Of a DNA stretch of 64,000 nucleotides, positions 1 through 8,886 are shown in pieces (the first letter of the stretch is position 1; the number at the start of each line of letters is the position of its first letter). The notes below the pieces were generated by a model that saw nothing but the letters and a program-made list of their open reading frames with translations, ran no database searches and was not told the DNA's origin. The DNA comes from Rhizobiaceae bacterium (lineage in GTDB: Bacteria; Pseudomonadota; Alphaproteobacteria; Rhizobiales; Rhizobiaceae), in contig JABABQ010000050.1 of the NCBI GenBank assembly GCA_014238155.1, positions 231,660 to 295,659 on the forward strand, written 5' to 3'. The translations under genes and the position numbers were made by a program.

Positions 1-100
1 ACGACATCATGCCAAGCATTAGACCGGCATTATAAACCACTACAAATGTGAATTAAGCGAAGATCACGGTTTGGCCGCGACAAAAGAAAACAGACAAAGA

Positions 101-125
101 AGAGGCCGGGAAAATCCCGGCCTCT
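101..125 (-). terminator. Rho-independent terminator of the binding-protein gene
   Basis: A perfect 10-bp inverted repeat (agaggccggg / cccggcctct) encloses a 5-base loop. It lies 14 bases past the stop codon of the minus-strand binding-protein gene. Read on the minus strand, the stem is followed by a pyrimidine-rich, T-containing run, which fits an intrinsic terminator. Confidence 0.8.
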
Positions 126-139
126 CATCATTTTAAAGC

Positions 140-1363
140 TTAGTTGCCACGCGGCCAGTTGGTCTTGTGCGAAGCAAACGCAGAAGGCGCCACAACGTTG
201 TAGGCACCGTCTTGTATCTGACGCAGAACCATTGGCTTGGCGATGTTATTGCCAGCTTCAGAGAACTTGATACCGCCATAGAAGGTTTTCAAGTCGGTAG
301 CAGCAATCGCGTCACGTACGGCTTCTTTGTCCAAAGATGCAGCGCGCTCGAAAGCATCCTTGAAGACATAAACGGCAGCAGTGGCCTGAGCTGTCTGATA
401 AGGAACCTTCTTGCTGGCATATTCAGGATAAGCAGCCTTGAACTCAATTTCGTAGTTGGCAGCAGTGCCAAAGATTGGATCTTCATAGCTCAGCGTTTCA
501 GACCATTGTGTTGCGCACAAAATGTCATTGGCAGCAGCACCGAAATTGCCTGTTACGTCAGCAGCTTCGCAGTGTGTCAATGCGATCATTGGTGTTGAGA
601 TTTTCTGCTCACCAATCTGACGAACAGCCGTAGCAGCTCCTTTTGAGTGACCGGATACAACCAGAAGGTCAGGCTTGACCAATTTCACTTTTGTCAGGAT
701 CGCGGTCATGTCAGACAAGTCGCGCGGCAGTTTTTCGTCAATGACGATTTTCATGCCGAGTTTCGCAGCGTCTTCCATTACACCCGCGCGGATATCGAGT
801 GAGAACGGATCGTTCTCAACGGCGATGGCAACTTTTACGTCTGCTGCCGTCTTACCGCTTTCAACAGCCTTTTCACCGGCAAGCGCCACAGCGGAAGCCA
901 AATACTGCTCAGAAGTCGACAGTACAGCGAACAGATACTTGTAGCCCTTGTTGAACAGCGAGCGCGATGCGCCTTCAGCTTCAACCATCGGGATGCCGTA
1001 TTTTTCGGTGACAGGCGCAATCGCCTTGGTCAGACCGGAAGAATATGGCCCAAGCATATACTGGACTTTGTCCTGATTGATCAGCCGTTCTGCCAGGGTA
1101 GCACCACGGTCGCCTTTTGATTCATCGTCATAATAGATGACGTTAAAATTGTAGCATTTGCCACCGAACTGAACGCCTCCGGCTTCGGAAATCTTTTTGA
1201 TGGCAAATTCATAGCCGTTTTTCGCGTGAACACCATTGGTGGCATATTTACCGGTCAGCGAAATCGCCGAGCCCAAAGTGATGGATTCACAGTCAGCGGC
1301 CGCAGCCATTGCAGTGGAAGCCATCAGCGCGCCAAGCGCGAGAGTCATTGTTTTGAGTTTCAT
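140..1363 (-). CDS. ABC transporter substrate-binding protein, branched-chain amino acid (LivJ/Peripla_BP_6) type
   Basis: This is a periplasmic binding protein of the type I fold that delivers a small ligand to a Liv-type ABC permease. The first residues form a Sec signal peptide (MKLKTMTLALGALMAS, then an Ala-rich stretch before DCESITLG). The mature start 'ITLGSAISLTGKYATNG' is the typical N-terminal strand of the Leu/Ile/Val-binding family, and the length (407 aa) is normal. An upstream ATG at 1369 is only one base from the GGGAGG ribosome site, so the ATG at 1363, seven bases away, is preferred. No permease or ATPase gene is adjacent: the upstream neighbour is divergent and a terminator follows. 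It is therefore an orphan within this window. The ligand cannot be read from the sequence; amides, urea or amino acids are all possible. Confidence 0.9.
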   Translation of the reverse strand: MKLKTMTLALGALMASTAMAAAADCESITLGSAISLTGKYATNGVHAKNGYEFAIKKISEAGGVQFGGKCYNFNVIYYDDESKGDRGATLAERLINQDKVQYMLGPYSSGLTKAIAPVTEKYGIPMVEAEGASRSLFNKGYKYLFAVLSTSEQYLASAVALAGEKAVESGKTAADVKVAIAVENDPFSLDIRAGVMEDAAKLGMKIVIDEKLPRDLSDMTAILTKVKLVKPDLLVVSGHSKGAATAVRQIGEQKISTPMIALTHCEAADVTGNFGAAANDILCATQWSETLSYEDPIFGTAANYEIEFKAAYPEYASKKVPYQTAQATAAVYVFKDAFERAASLDKEAVRDAIAATDLKTFYGGIKFSEAGNNIAKPMVLRQIQDGAYNVVAPSAFASHKTNWPRGN

Positions 1364-1494
1364 TTCCATTCCTCCCAGAATTAATGCAGCAATCTATCCA
1401 GATTGCATGCTGCGACGCAACAGTCTTTGCTACTTTAGTACTGTCCAATCGGCACTAAATGTCCAACTTTTGTCCACGCCCGTCTCGCAGTTTG

Positions 1495-1535
1495 GCGAAT
1501 ATGATGATAATCGAAGCTTTCGCGCCGATATTCGC
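1495..1535. promoter_or_regulatory. Inverted repeat in the glpD promoter region (candidate operator)
   Basis: Perfect 8-bp arms gcgaatat (1495-1502) and atattcgc (1528-1535) flank a TTTCG-containing spacer just upstream of glpD. TTCG-type boxes are used by DeoR-family regulators such as GlpR, but the assignment is inference. The region also has to hold the divergent promoter of the binding-protein gene. Confidence 0.3.
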
Positions 1536-1552
1536 TAACGAGAAACAACCAG

Positions 1553-3058
1553 ATGAACACCCATGTTGACATATTTATCATCGGTGGTGGCATCAACGGC
1601 GTCGGCATTGCCCGCGATGCAGCAGGACGTGGATATTCGGTCGCTCTTTGCGAAATGAACGACCTCGCCAGCGGCACCTCCAGCTGGTCTTCAAAACTGG
1701 TACATGGTGGACTGCGCTATCTCGAACATTATGAATTTATGCTGGTACGCAAGGCATTGACGGAACGGGAAATTTTGTGGTCAGTCGCACCGCACATCAT
1801 CCGGCCAATGCGCTTTATTCTGCCACATCACAAAGATTTGCGCCCGGCCTGGTTGTTGCGGCTTGGCCTGTTTCTTTACGATCATATCGGCGGGCGAAAA
1901 CTTCTGCCCTCCACCAAAACGGTCGATCTTGCCAGGGGTATTTTCGGCAAACCACTCAAGGCGATCTTCAAAAAGGGCTTTCAGTATTCCGATTGCCAGG
2001 TTGATGATGCCCGTCTGGTTGTCCTCAATGCCCTCGACGCCAGCGAACGCGGTGCCCGGATTTTGGTTCAAAATCAATGTACATCAGCGCAGCGCGAGGG
2101 TGACAAATGGACCGTCCAGATCCGCGACAAAGCGACAGGGAAGACAACAACAATAAGTGCTGACTTGATCGTCAATGCGGCGGGTCCGTGGGTCGATCAC
2201 GTATTGGGCAATTCATTTGGCAAAAATGATGCCCGAAATGTCCGCATGGTTCAGGGCAGTCACATTGTCGTGCCTAAACTCTACGACCACGACAATTGCT
2301 ATATTTTTCAAAACGCCGATGACCGAATCATCTTCGCCATTCCCTACACCCAGAACACAACGCTGATCGGTACCACTGACAAGGATTTTGAGGGCGACCC
2401 CGGCGAGGCGAAAATATCTGCCCAAGAAATTCAATATCTGTGCGATGCGGCATCTGAATATTTTGAAACGCCGGTTCGCAAAGAAAACATCGTCTGGACC
2501 TATTCAGGTGTTCGGCCGCTCTATGACGACGGTGCAAGTGCCGCGCAGGAAGCAACGAGAGACTATGTTTTTAAACAGGATCTGGCTGGCAAAGATGGTG
2601 GCACTGCCCCACTAATCAACATATTTGGTGGCAAAATCACAACTTATCGTGTTTTGGCCGAAAAAATGATGGACGAAATCGAAGACCTGATTGGCCGAAA
2701 GGGACGACCATGGACGGCAAAAGCTGCCCTGCCCGGTGGCGATTTTCCAGCCCGGGGCTTTGACGATCTGCTGAACAAGGTTTCAGCCCGCTATCCGTTC
2801 ATGAACAGCGCTGATCTGGAACGCCTGTGCCACGCCTATGGAACCCGCATGACCATGGTACTGGGCAACGCAGAATCTGTCGAACAGCTTGGGGAAGATT
2901 TCGGATGCGGCCTTTTTGAAGTTGAGGTGCGCTATCTGATGCTCAACGAGTGGGCCAGCTGCGCCGACGACATTATCTGGCGACGTAGCAAACTGGGTCT
3001 GGTCATGAATGATCGTCAGATCGCCCACCTCGACAAATGGATCAACCGCGAATCCTGA
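1553..3058 (+). CDS. glpD: Aerobic glycerol-3-phosphate dehydrogenase (FAD)
   Basis: This enzyme oxidises sn-glycerol-3-phosphate to dihydroxyacetone phosphate at the inner membrane and passes electrons to quinone. The N-terminus carries the FAD dinucleotide-binding motif GGGINGVGIARDAAGRG (about residues 9-25), followed by the family signatures SGTSSWSSKLVHGGLRYLE and, in the middle, IPYTQNTTLIGTTDKDF. The C-terminal 130 residues form the DAO_C domain. At 501 aa it has normal GlpD length. The start ATG at 1553 is preceded by a weak GAGAAA site. It stands alone, divergent from the binding-protein gene and convergent with ggt 12 bases downstream; no glpK or glpF is adjacent. Confidence 0.95.
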   Translation: MNTHVDIFIIGGGINGVGIARDAAGRGYSVALCEMNDLASGTSSWSSKLVHGGLRYLEHYEFMLVRKALTEREILWSVAPHIIRPMRFILPHHKDLRPAWLLRLGLFLYDHIGGRKLLPSTKTVDLARGIFGKPLKAIFKKGFQYSDCQVDDARLVVLNALDASERGARILVQNQCTSAQREGDKWTVQIRDKATGKTTTISADLIVNAAGPWVDHVLGNSFGKNDARNVRMVQGSHIVVPKLYDHDNCYIFQNADDRIIFAIPYTQNTTLIGTTDKDFEGDPGEAKISAQEIQYLCDAASEYFETPVRKENIVWTYSGVRPLYDDGASAAQEATRDYVFKQDLAGKDGGTAPLINIFGGKITTYRVLAEKMMDEIEDLIGRKGRPWTAKAALPGGDFPARGFDDLLNKVSARYPFMNSADLERLCHAYGTRMTMVLGNAESVEQLGEDFGCGLFEVEVRYLMLNEWASCADDIIWRRSKLGLVMNDRQIAHLDKWINRES

Positions 3059-3070
3059 AATGGAGCCAGA

Positions 3071-4663
3071 TTAATAGCCGATAGCGCAACCGTCTTTGCG
3101 CGGATCGCTGCCACCGGTCAAAACCCCATTATCCCAATCGATCGCAATCGCCTGCGAGCCACCAATCGGCTTTTCTGGTCGTGAAATAGTGTGCCCTCTG
3201 GACTTCAGCTCTTCAACCACGGCGTCTGGAACGGGGCCCTCTATCTCCACATTGCCGGTAAATGGATTGACCATGAAGCGCGGCGCATCCATCGCTGCCT
3301 GGACATCCAGGCCATAGTCGAAAACGCGGGTCAGAAATTGCAGATGGCCCATCGCCTGATATTCCCCCCCCATAACACCGAAACTCATGATAATGCGGCC
3401 GTCTTTTTCAACCATACCAGGAATGATGGTATGCAATGGCCGTTTGCGCGGCGCGATACAATTGGGATGACCGGCTTCCAGAACAAATCCCTGTCCGCGA
3501 TTGGTAAACACGATAGAACTGTTAGGCGTCGTAATACCGGTTCCGAACGTGTCAAAGACGGTGTTTATGAATGAACAAGCGTTTCTGTCCTTGTCCACCA
3601 CAGATATATAGACCGTGTCGTTGTGGGGTTTCAGGTTGAGCGCATCTTCAGGGTGACGGGCAATTGCCGGATCTATGTCATCACGCAGCTGATTGGCATA
3701 TGCCTGCGACAACATCTCCTCAACCGCTACATCGACCTGAGCCGGGTCAGCAAGGTATTTGCTCCGTGCAGCATAGCCACGACGACAGGTTTCGAGTTCC
3801 CAATGAATGCGATCCGCTCCCAGCATATCTGGATCGACATCGACATCACGCATCATATTGAGCATCAGCAATGCGATAATTCCCTGCCCCTGTGGTGGGC
3901 ATTCGTGAATTATATTGCCGCGAAATTCGGTGGTGATGGTGGATTCGTATGTGCCTTTGGCTTCAGCGAAATCCTGCAACGTGTGCAATCCACCTTTGGC
4001 CTGAAGCGTCTCCACCATTTCGCGGGCCAGCTCGCCCTCATAAAAACTTTTGCGGCCCTTTTTAGCAATAATCTCCAGAGCATTTGCAAGACCGGGATTT
4101 TTGTGAAGGCTGCCCAATCCTGGCACGTCGCCATCTTTCAGAAAAATTGCGGCCAGATTGTCATCACTTTGAAGATGGATCTTTCGGCGTGTCATGTCAA
4201 AATGAACACGCTGACTAATCGGGTAGCCATTGCGGGCGTAGTCAATAGCTGGCTGCAGCAATTCTGCCAGCGGCATCTTCCCGTGATCTGCATTGAGTTG
4301 CGCCCAGGCATCTATCGCACCGGGAATAATGACTGAATGAACCGACGTCTGTTCAAGCTTGGAAACACCCAGTTCCGCAAGCTTTTCCAACGTCGCTGCT
4401 GCCGGTGCGCGTCCCGATCCGTTGTAGGCGATAACGTTGTTTTTGCCTTCCGGCGCATAAAGCGCAAAACAGTCACCACCGATACCCGTTGATCCCGGCT
4501 CCACAACACATTGCACCGCACAAGCTGCAATTGCTCCATCCAGCGCGTTGCCACCAGCTTTGAGCACATCAATTGCCACCTGAGTTGACAGGGGATGAGA
4601 TGTTGCCGCCATTCCATTGGGTGACATGACGGAGGAACGACCGGGAAGTTCGAGGTTGCGCAT
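3071..4663 (-). CDS. ggt: Gamma-glutamyltransferase family protein (Ntn hydrolase)
   Basis: The family cleaves or transfers gamma-glutamyl groups from glutathione-like compounds and matures by autoproteolysis at a threonine. Here the candidate nucleophile is the Thr of HNDTVYISVVD (about residue 350), at the expected boundary between large and small subunit; the N-terminal STQVAIDVLKAGGNALDGAIA and GSTGIGGDCFALY signatures are intact. The oxyanion region reads GVMGG rather than the usual GSPGG. There is no signal peptide, so the protein should be cytoplasmic, unlike the periplasmic E. coli Ggt. An AGGAAA site precedes the ATG. It is transcribed divergently from the HisD paralogue. The real substrate may be a gamma-glutamylated intermediate other than glutathione. 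Confidence 0.88.
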   Translation of the reverse strand: MRNLELPGRSSVMSPNGMAATSHPLSTQVAIDVLKAGGNALDGAIAACAVQCVVEPGSTGIGGDCFALYAPEGKNNVIAYNGSGRAPAAATLEKLAELGVSKLEQTSVHSVIIPGAIDAWAQLNADHGKMPLAELLQPAIDYARNGYPISQRVHFDMTRRKIHLQSDDNLAAIFLKDGDVPGLGSLHKNPGLANALEIIAKKGRKSFYEGELAREMVETLQAKGGLHTLQDFAEAKGTYESTITTEFRGNIIHECPPQGQGIIALLMLNMMRDVDVDPDMLGADRIHWELETCRRGYAARSKYLADPAQVDVAVEEMLSQAYANQLRDDIDPAIARHPEDALNLKPHNDTVYISVVDKDRNACSFINTVFDTFGTGITTPNSSIVFTNRGQGFVLEAGHPNCIAPRKRPLHTIIPGMVEKDGRIIMSFGVMGGEYQAMGHLQFLTRVFDYGLDVQAAMDAPRFMVNPFTGNVEIEGPVPDAVVEELKSRGHTISRPEKPIGGSQAIAIDWDNGVLTGGSDPRKDGCAIGY

Positions 4664-4881
4664 GTAGTTTTTCCTGAAAGTTGAAGTTTTGGCCTGCAGA
4701 TTGCGGAGTTATGCACTGGATGGCTGGCAAAATCCATTGTCGGAAACAACACAATTTTGCAACCGCGCACAACTCCGTCGGCCAACAAATTCCGAGCACA
4801 ATGGGCTGGATTTCCGGCCAATTCGATGCAATAGGCTTGCCCAACCCCCGCGTCACGAAAGCAAATTCAATAGGTAGCACC

Positions 4882-6207
4882 ATGTCTCAAGTGGCCATTC
4901 ACAATTTATCCGTTTTGACGCCTCCCCAACGGGTCGAATTGATGAGACGTGCTGAAGATGACCTGGCACCTTTCATTCAAAAGATTTCGCCGATCATCGA
5001 AGCCGTTCGCCAGGAGGGCGATGACGCACTCGTGCGTTTCGCAAAACAGTTTGACGGAGCCGAATTCGACGTGACTTCGCTGGCCGCCAGCGATGAAGAT
5101 TTTGACCGGGCCTATCAGGCGCTTGATCCTGAGTTTGTTGATGTGCTGCGCTATTCTGCAGACAACATCCGACGCTTCCATCAACAACAAATGCCGCAGA
5201 CACAATGGATGATGGAAATTTGTGACGGCGTGCATGTCGGCGAACGGTTCACGCCAATTGATTCCGTCGCCTGCTATTCGCCACGCGGCAAGGGTTCGTT
5301 TCCATCTGTGACTCTGATGAGCATCATACCAGCGGTTGTTGCAGGCGTGCGGGACGTGATCGTGCTGACACCGCCGGGCCCTGATGGAAAAATCGATCCG
5401 GCCACGCTGGTTGCAGCCGATATTTCCGGCACCCGCAAGGTTTTCAAAGCTGGTGGTGCTCAGGCCGTTGCCGCCGCCGCCTTTGGCACCCACACCATTC
5501 CCAAATGCGTCAAGATTGAAGGCCCCGGCAGCCCCTGGCTCGCAGCCGCCAAAGTGTTGCTGGCTAACCGTATTGATCCGGGCATGCCGGCAGGACCGTC
5601 AGAATCCATAGTCTTTGCTGATCACACGGCCAATCCGGACATTGCTGCACTCGACACGATTATCGAGTCCGAACACGGTGATGATTCATCGGTCTTTCTG
5701 GTTACGACTTCACAGAAACTCGCCAATCACGCAGCCGAAAAAATTCCCGAATACTGGCAAGAAATGAGCCAGAAGCGGGCCGACTATTCCGCCGCAGTGT
5801 TGAACAGCACCAGCGGTGGCATTGTTCTGTGTCAAACAAATCAACAGGCCTACGACTTCATCAACGACTACGCGCCCGAACACCTGCAGATACTGTCAAA
5901 GTCACCGCATGATCATGTGGATCACATTCGCAATGCCGCTGAAATTTTGCTTGGAGAAGACACACCCGGTTCGATCGCCAATTACATGATGGGGCCAAAC
6001 TGTGTTCTACCAACTTCTGGAGCCGCTAAAACCCGCTCTCCGCTTGGTGTCATGAATTTCATGAAATCTTGCTCGATTGGTGAATTGACGCGCTGCGGAT
6101 ATCAGGACATGGCACCCCGCACCGCTATCTTTGCCAAATATGAAGGCTTTGATGCCCATGCCAATGCTGTTGGTCAATTGCGCAAAAAGGCATTCGGCAA
6201 CGGTTAG
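4882..6207 (+). CDS. Histidinol dehydrogenase family protein, probably a paralogue with another substrate
   Basis: The fold and much of the HisD signature are present: the catalytic pair in PEHLQIL, the C-terminal FDAHANAV His ligand and the GPSES motif. Set against E. coli HisD by eye, zinc ligand Gln259 is Glu (IESEHG), ligand Asp360 is Asn (ANYMMG) and the substrate-contacting His of TNHVLPT is Cys (PNCVLPT). These changes argue against histidine biosynthesis and for a HisD-like alcohol dehydrogenase, such as the sulfopropanediol dehydrogenase (HpsN) group. The start at 4882 gives 441 aa, the family length; an in-frame ATG at 4681 adds an unlikely 67-residue extension. No other his gene is nearby. 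Divergent to ggt, convergent with the OCD gene. Confidence 0.85.
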   Translation: MSQVAIHNLSVLTPPQRVELMRRAEDDLAPFIQKISPIIEAVRQEGDDALVRFAKQFDGAEFDVTSLAASDEDFDRAYQALDPEFVDVLRYSADNIRRFHQQQMPQTQWMMEICDGVHVGERFTPIDSVACYSPRGKGSFPSVTLMSIIPAVVAGVRDVIVLTPPGPDGKIDPATLVAADISGTRKVFKAGGAQAVAAAAFGTHTIPKCVKIEGPGSPWLAAAKVLLANRIDPGMPAGPSESIVFADHTANPDIAALDTIIESEHGDDSSVFLVTTSQKLANHAAEKIPEYWQEMSQKRADYSAAVLNSTSGGIVLCQTNQQAYDFINDYAPEHLQILSKSPHDHVDHIRNAAEILLGEDTPGSIANYMMGPNCVLPTSGAAKTRSPLGVMNFMKSCSIGELTRCGYQDMAPRTAIFAKYEGFDAHANAVGQLRKKAFGNG

Positions 6208-6229
6208 AGCCGTTCTCGATTTAATGGAG

Positions 6230-7186
6230 CTAATTCTGTTTGTGATTGGCGTTGTGGGCTGCAACCAGGGCAGCACTGACCATGATGTCGAGATGCGCCC
6301 CTCCACCATTTTTGAAAACCGTGATCTGGTCTCTTGAACTGCGCCCGACGGATCCTGCCACGAGTCCATGCAGATCAGCCTTTGCCGCATCGCGGTCGAT
6401 GATACCGGCTGCCAATGGAATGGTGAATTCGCCAATGTGATCCAAAGTTGTGTCAAAGCTGTCGACAAACCAGCTGGCTCTTAAATGTAGATCGTCATCG
6501 GCTTCACGCATGTCGCCCTTGTAGGCGCCGACCAGATCAACATGGGTTCCCGGCGCAACCAAGGCACCCTTCAACACCGGATCATTGGTCATCGTCGCAC
6601 AACAAATAATATCTGCTTGCGTCACGCTGTTATCAAGGTCGGCCACCACCGTCACTGATTGTGGTAAATCATCAAGTGCGCCAGCCACCTTTTGGGCCCG
6701 CGAAGCAGTCCGGTTCCAGATCAGGATTTTTTCAATTGACGGGCGCGCCGCGAGATGAGCACGGATCAATGGTTCTGCCATCGTCCCGGCACCAACCATC
6801 AACAGGATCTTGGATCCTTCACGCGATAAAATAGCACTGCCTAATGCGCTGTCTCCGGCGGTTTTCCAACCCGTGACTTCTGTCCCATCAACCAGTGCTG
6901 ACAATTCGCCGCTATTTGCATCAAACAACATGATCTGGGCGTGAATGCTGGGCAGAGGCGGCGTGCGGTTAGGATTGTCTGGCACAACAGTTGCAGCTTT
7001 TACACCGGCTGCCAGGCCATCTACAAAAGCGCTGCGTACCAGCATTGTTTTGTCACCGGCATGAACAAATGTATCACCAATATCGGCCGCTGGCAGTTTG
7101 TGTCCGGCACGAATCGCCTCAATCACCAGCGGCCAGCTGGCAACGGCGCGAATGTCTTCTGCAGTCAGGTTGATAACTTGCTTCAT
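6230..7186 (-). CDS. Ornithine cyclodeaminase / mu-crystallin family protein
   Basis: This is an NAD(P)-dependent enzyme of the OCD/mu-crystallin superfamily, which covers ornithine cyclodeaminase, alanine dehydrogenase and ketimine reductases. Visible features are GVKAATVVPDN near residue 62, the nucleotide-binding glycine loop MVGAGTMAEPLIRAH (about 129-143), and VDLVGAYKGDMREADDDL near 210, which carries the conserved Asp. Length (318 aa) is typical. Its ATG overlaps the TGA of apbC by four bases (ATGA), so it is probably translated from the apbC message. The exact substrate cannot be predicted. The ggt and HisD-paralogue neighbours hint at an amino-acid-related role. Confidence 0.88.
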   Translation of the reverse strand: MKQVINLTAEDIRAVASWPLVIEAIRAGHKLPAADIGDTFVHAGDKTMLVRSAFVDGLAAGVKAATVVPDNPNRTPPLPSIHAQIMLFDANSGELSALVDGTEVTGWKTAGDSALGSAILSREGSKILLMVGAGTMAEPLIRAHLAARPSIEKILIWNRTASRAQKVAGALDDLPQSVTVVADLDNSVTQADIICCATMTNDPVLKGALVAPGTHVDLVGAYKGDMREADDDLHLRASWFVDSFDTTLDHIGEFTIPLAAGIIDRDAAKADLHGLVAGSVGRSSRDQITVFKNGGGAHLDIMVSAALVAAHNANHKQN

Positions 7187-8337
7187 TCAAATACGATAGC
7201 CGGCGCGGCAGGCTGGTCAACCGTCAGTGCCTGGGCGATTAACGCGGCAATCTGGTTGTAAATTTCAGCGTGCGGTCCGTCCGGATCGTCCGCCACCACA
7301 GGCGTACCGGCATCCGACTTGGCGCGAATGTCCATATGCAGCGGAACACCACCAAGAAAAGGCACGTTAAGACGCGCCGCCTCTTCCTGCGCACCACCAT
7401 GGCCAAATATATCGGTTCGTTCGCCGCATTTGGGGCAGAAAAAAGTACTCATATTCTCGACAATGCCGAGGATCGGCACATTCACCTTAGTGAACATGTT
7501 GAGCCCTTTGCGGGCATCGATCAGCGACAGGTCTTGAGGTGTGGAAACGATCACCGCCCCGGCCAGCGGCACCTGTTGTGCCATGGTCAGCTGCGCATCT
7601 CCGGTGCCGGGCGGCATATCGACAACCAGCACATCCAGCGGTGCCCAATCGACTTCGCGCAACAATTGTGTCAGCGCAGAAATAACCATTGGACCGCGCC
7701 ATATCATTGGCGTGTCTTCGGCCACCAGAAAACCGATCGACATGACTTTTAGCCCAAATGCTTCAATCGGTTTCAAGACGCGACCTTCAGCCTCCGGCTT
7801 ACCGCTGATGCCGACCAGGCGTGGCACTGAAGGGCCGTATATATCGGCGTCCATCAAACCGACCTTCAGCCCCTGATTCTGCAGGCCAAGTGCCAGGTTG
7901 ATCGCGGTTGTTGACTTACCAACACCGCCCTTGCCAGAGGCCACCGCAATGATGTGCTTGACCCCTGCAACACCGGGTTTTTCACCACCTGCCGCCGGCG
8001 CCGCAGGTGCCGGTCGGTTTGGTGGAGATGGCTGAGGTGGAGCACTTGGCTGTCTGTCGCCCATCTTGCGTTCCGCAGTCAGTGCAACCATCGCGGAGGC
8101 AACTCCGTCAATTGCTTCAACTGCCGCCTGTGCCTGACCGCGCAGCGGTTCAAGCGCCTGCGCCTGATCAGCAGGAACGGTCAGGGAGAACATCACCTTG
8201 GCACCTGCATCTCCCGTGGTTACGAAGGGATCAGACACCATGCCGAGAGATACGATATTCTCGCTCTTGCCATTGGTCGATGACGGCATCATCACACCGG
8301 CAAGAGTATCCAAAATTTGCTGTTTAGTTACGGTCAT
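7183..8337 (-). CDS. apbC: Iron-sulfur cluster carrier protein, Mrp/NBP35 family ATPase
   Basis: A P-loop ATPase that binds and transfers [4Fe-4S] clusters to apoproteins in the cytoplasm. The order is an N-terminal MIP18/DUF59-like domain (1-100), a Pro/Ala-rich linker (PPQPSPPNRPAPAAPAA), the deviant Walker A GKGGVGKST (about 136-144), DMPPGTGD and the cluster-binding CPKC (FFCPKCGERTDIFG). Length (384 aa) is normal for alphaproteobacterial Mrp. It is followed, with a four-base overlap, by the OCD-family gene. The SCP2 gene lies 114 bases upstream on the same strand and may share the transcript. Confidence 0.95.
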   Translation of the reverse strand: MTVTKQQILDTLAGVMMPSSTNGKSENIVSLGMVSDPFVTTGDAGAKVMFSLTVPADQAQALEPLRGQAQAAVEAIDGVASAMVALTAERKMGDRQPSAPPQPSPPNRPAPAAPAAGGEKPGVAGVKHIIAVASGKGGVGKSTTAINLALGLQNQGLKVGLMDADIYGPSVPRLVGISGKPEAEGRVLKPIEAFGLKVMSIGFLVAEDTPMIWRGPMVISALTQLLREVDWAPLDVLVVDMPPGTGDAQLTMAQQVPLAGAVIVSTPQDLSLIDARKGLNMFTKVNVPILGIVENMSTFFCPKCGERTDIFGHGGAQEEAARLNVPFLGGVPLHMDIRAKSDAGTPVVADDPDGPHAEIYNQIAALIAQALTVDQPAAPAIVFE

Positions 8338-8451
8338 TTACCAACATTCGTTGAATCAATCTAAAAAGAGTAATAACTCAAAAATCAGGCCAGGCAAATC
8401 TCGACATGCCCAGATTACCGGGCATCACTGAATTGCAATATTCGCTACCAA

Positions 8452-8754
8452 TCAGCCGAGAATTGATCCTAATTGCATGGCGATACCCATATCGCCTTCA
8501 ACTTTCAACTTGCCCGACATGAAAGCCATCTGAGCGTTTTCTTCACCCGCGGCAATGGCTTCAAAAACGTCCATATCGACAATCACAGTGCAATCCACTT
8601 CTGCGTCGTCATTGCTGACAACTGCCGGGTCTGCGACACCGTCAATGGCAAGCTGACCGTCGTCTCCAAAATCGAATTTTACGGTCTTGCCGTCGATGGC
8701 ACCTTTTTCAGCAACCCGCTTGGTCATCTCCGCAGTGATTTCTTCCAATGTCAT
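8452..8754 (-). CDS. SCP2 sterol-binding domain protein
   Basis: A small (100 aa) stand-alone SCP2 domain, a fold that binds lipids or acyl-CoA. The sequence shows the family pattern: alternating strands (VKFDFGDDGQLAIDG, DCTVIVDMDVFEAIAAGE) and the C-terminal segment AQMAFMSGKLKVEGDMGIAMQLG. The start at 8754 is chosen because a GAGGAA site lies seven bases upstream; an ORF five codons longer would start inside that site. It sits divergently beside the beta-oxidation operon, which is consistent with a lipid or acyl-CoA-binding role, but that link is inference. Confidence 0.88.
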   Translation of the reverse strand: MTLEEITAEMTKRVAEKGAIDGKTVKFDFGDDGQLAIDGVADPAVVSNDDAEVDCTVIVDMDVFEAIAAGEENAQMAFMSGKLKVEGDMGIAMQLGSILG

Positions 8755-8836
8755 TTCAATTCCTCGCATTTGCCCGATGCTTGTGTGGATCGGAGATCTG
8801 ATTACCTTGCCCTGTCATAAAACAAGCGTCATAGTC

Positions 8837-8856
8837 AACATACTCATGGGTATGTT
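8837..8856. promoter_or_regulatory. Palindromic operator candidate between the SCP2 gene and the thiolase operon
   Basis: Perfect 7-bp arms aacatac and gtatgtt are separated by six bases (tcatgg); outward the similarity continues as gtc...gac with one extra base. The site lies 31 bases before the thiolase ATG and 83 before the SCP2 ATG. Size and spacing suit a TetR- or MerR-type regulator of acyl-CoA metabolism. No regulator gene is adjacent. Confidence 0.5.
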
Positions 8857-8886
8857 TGACACCCATTTCAACCAGAGGATCAAGTT

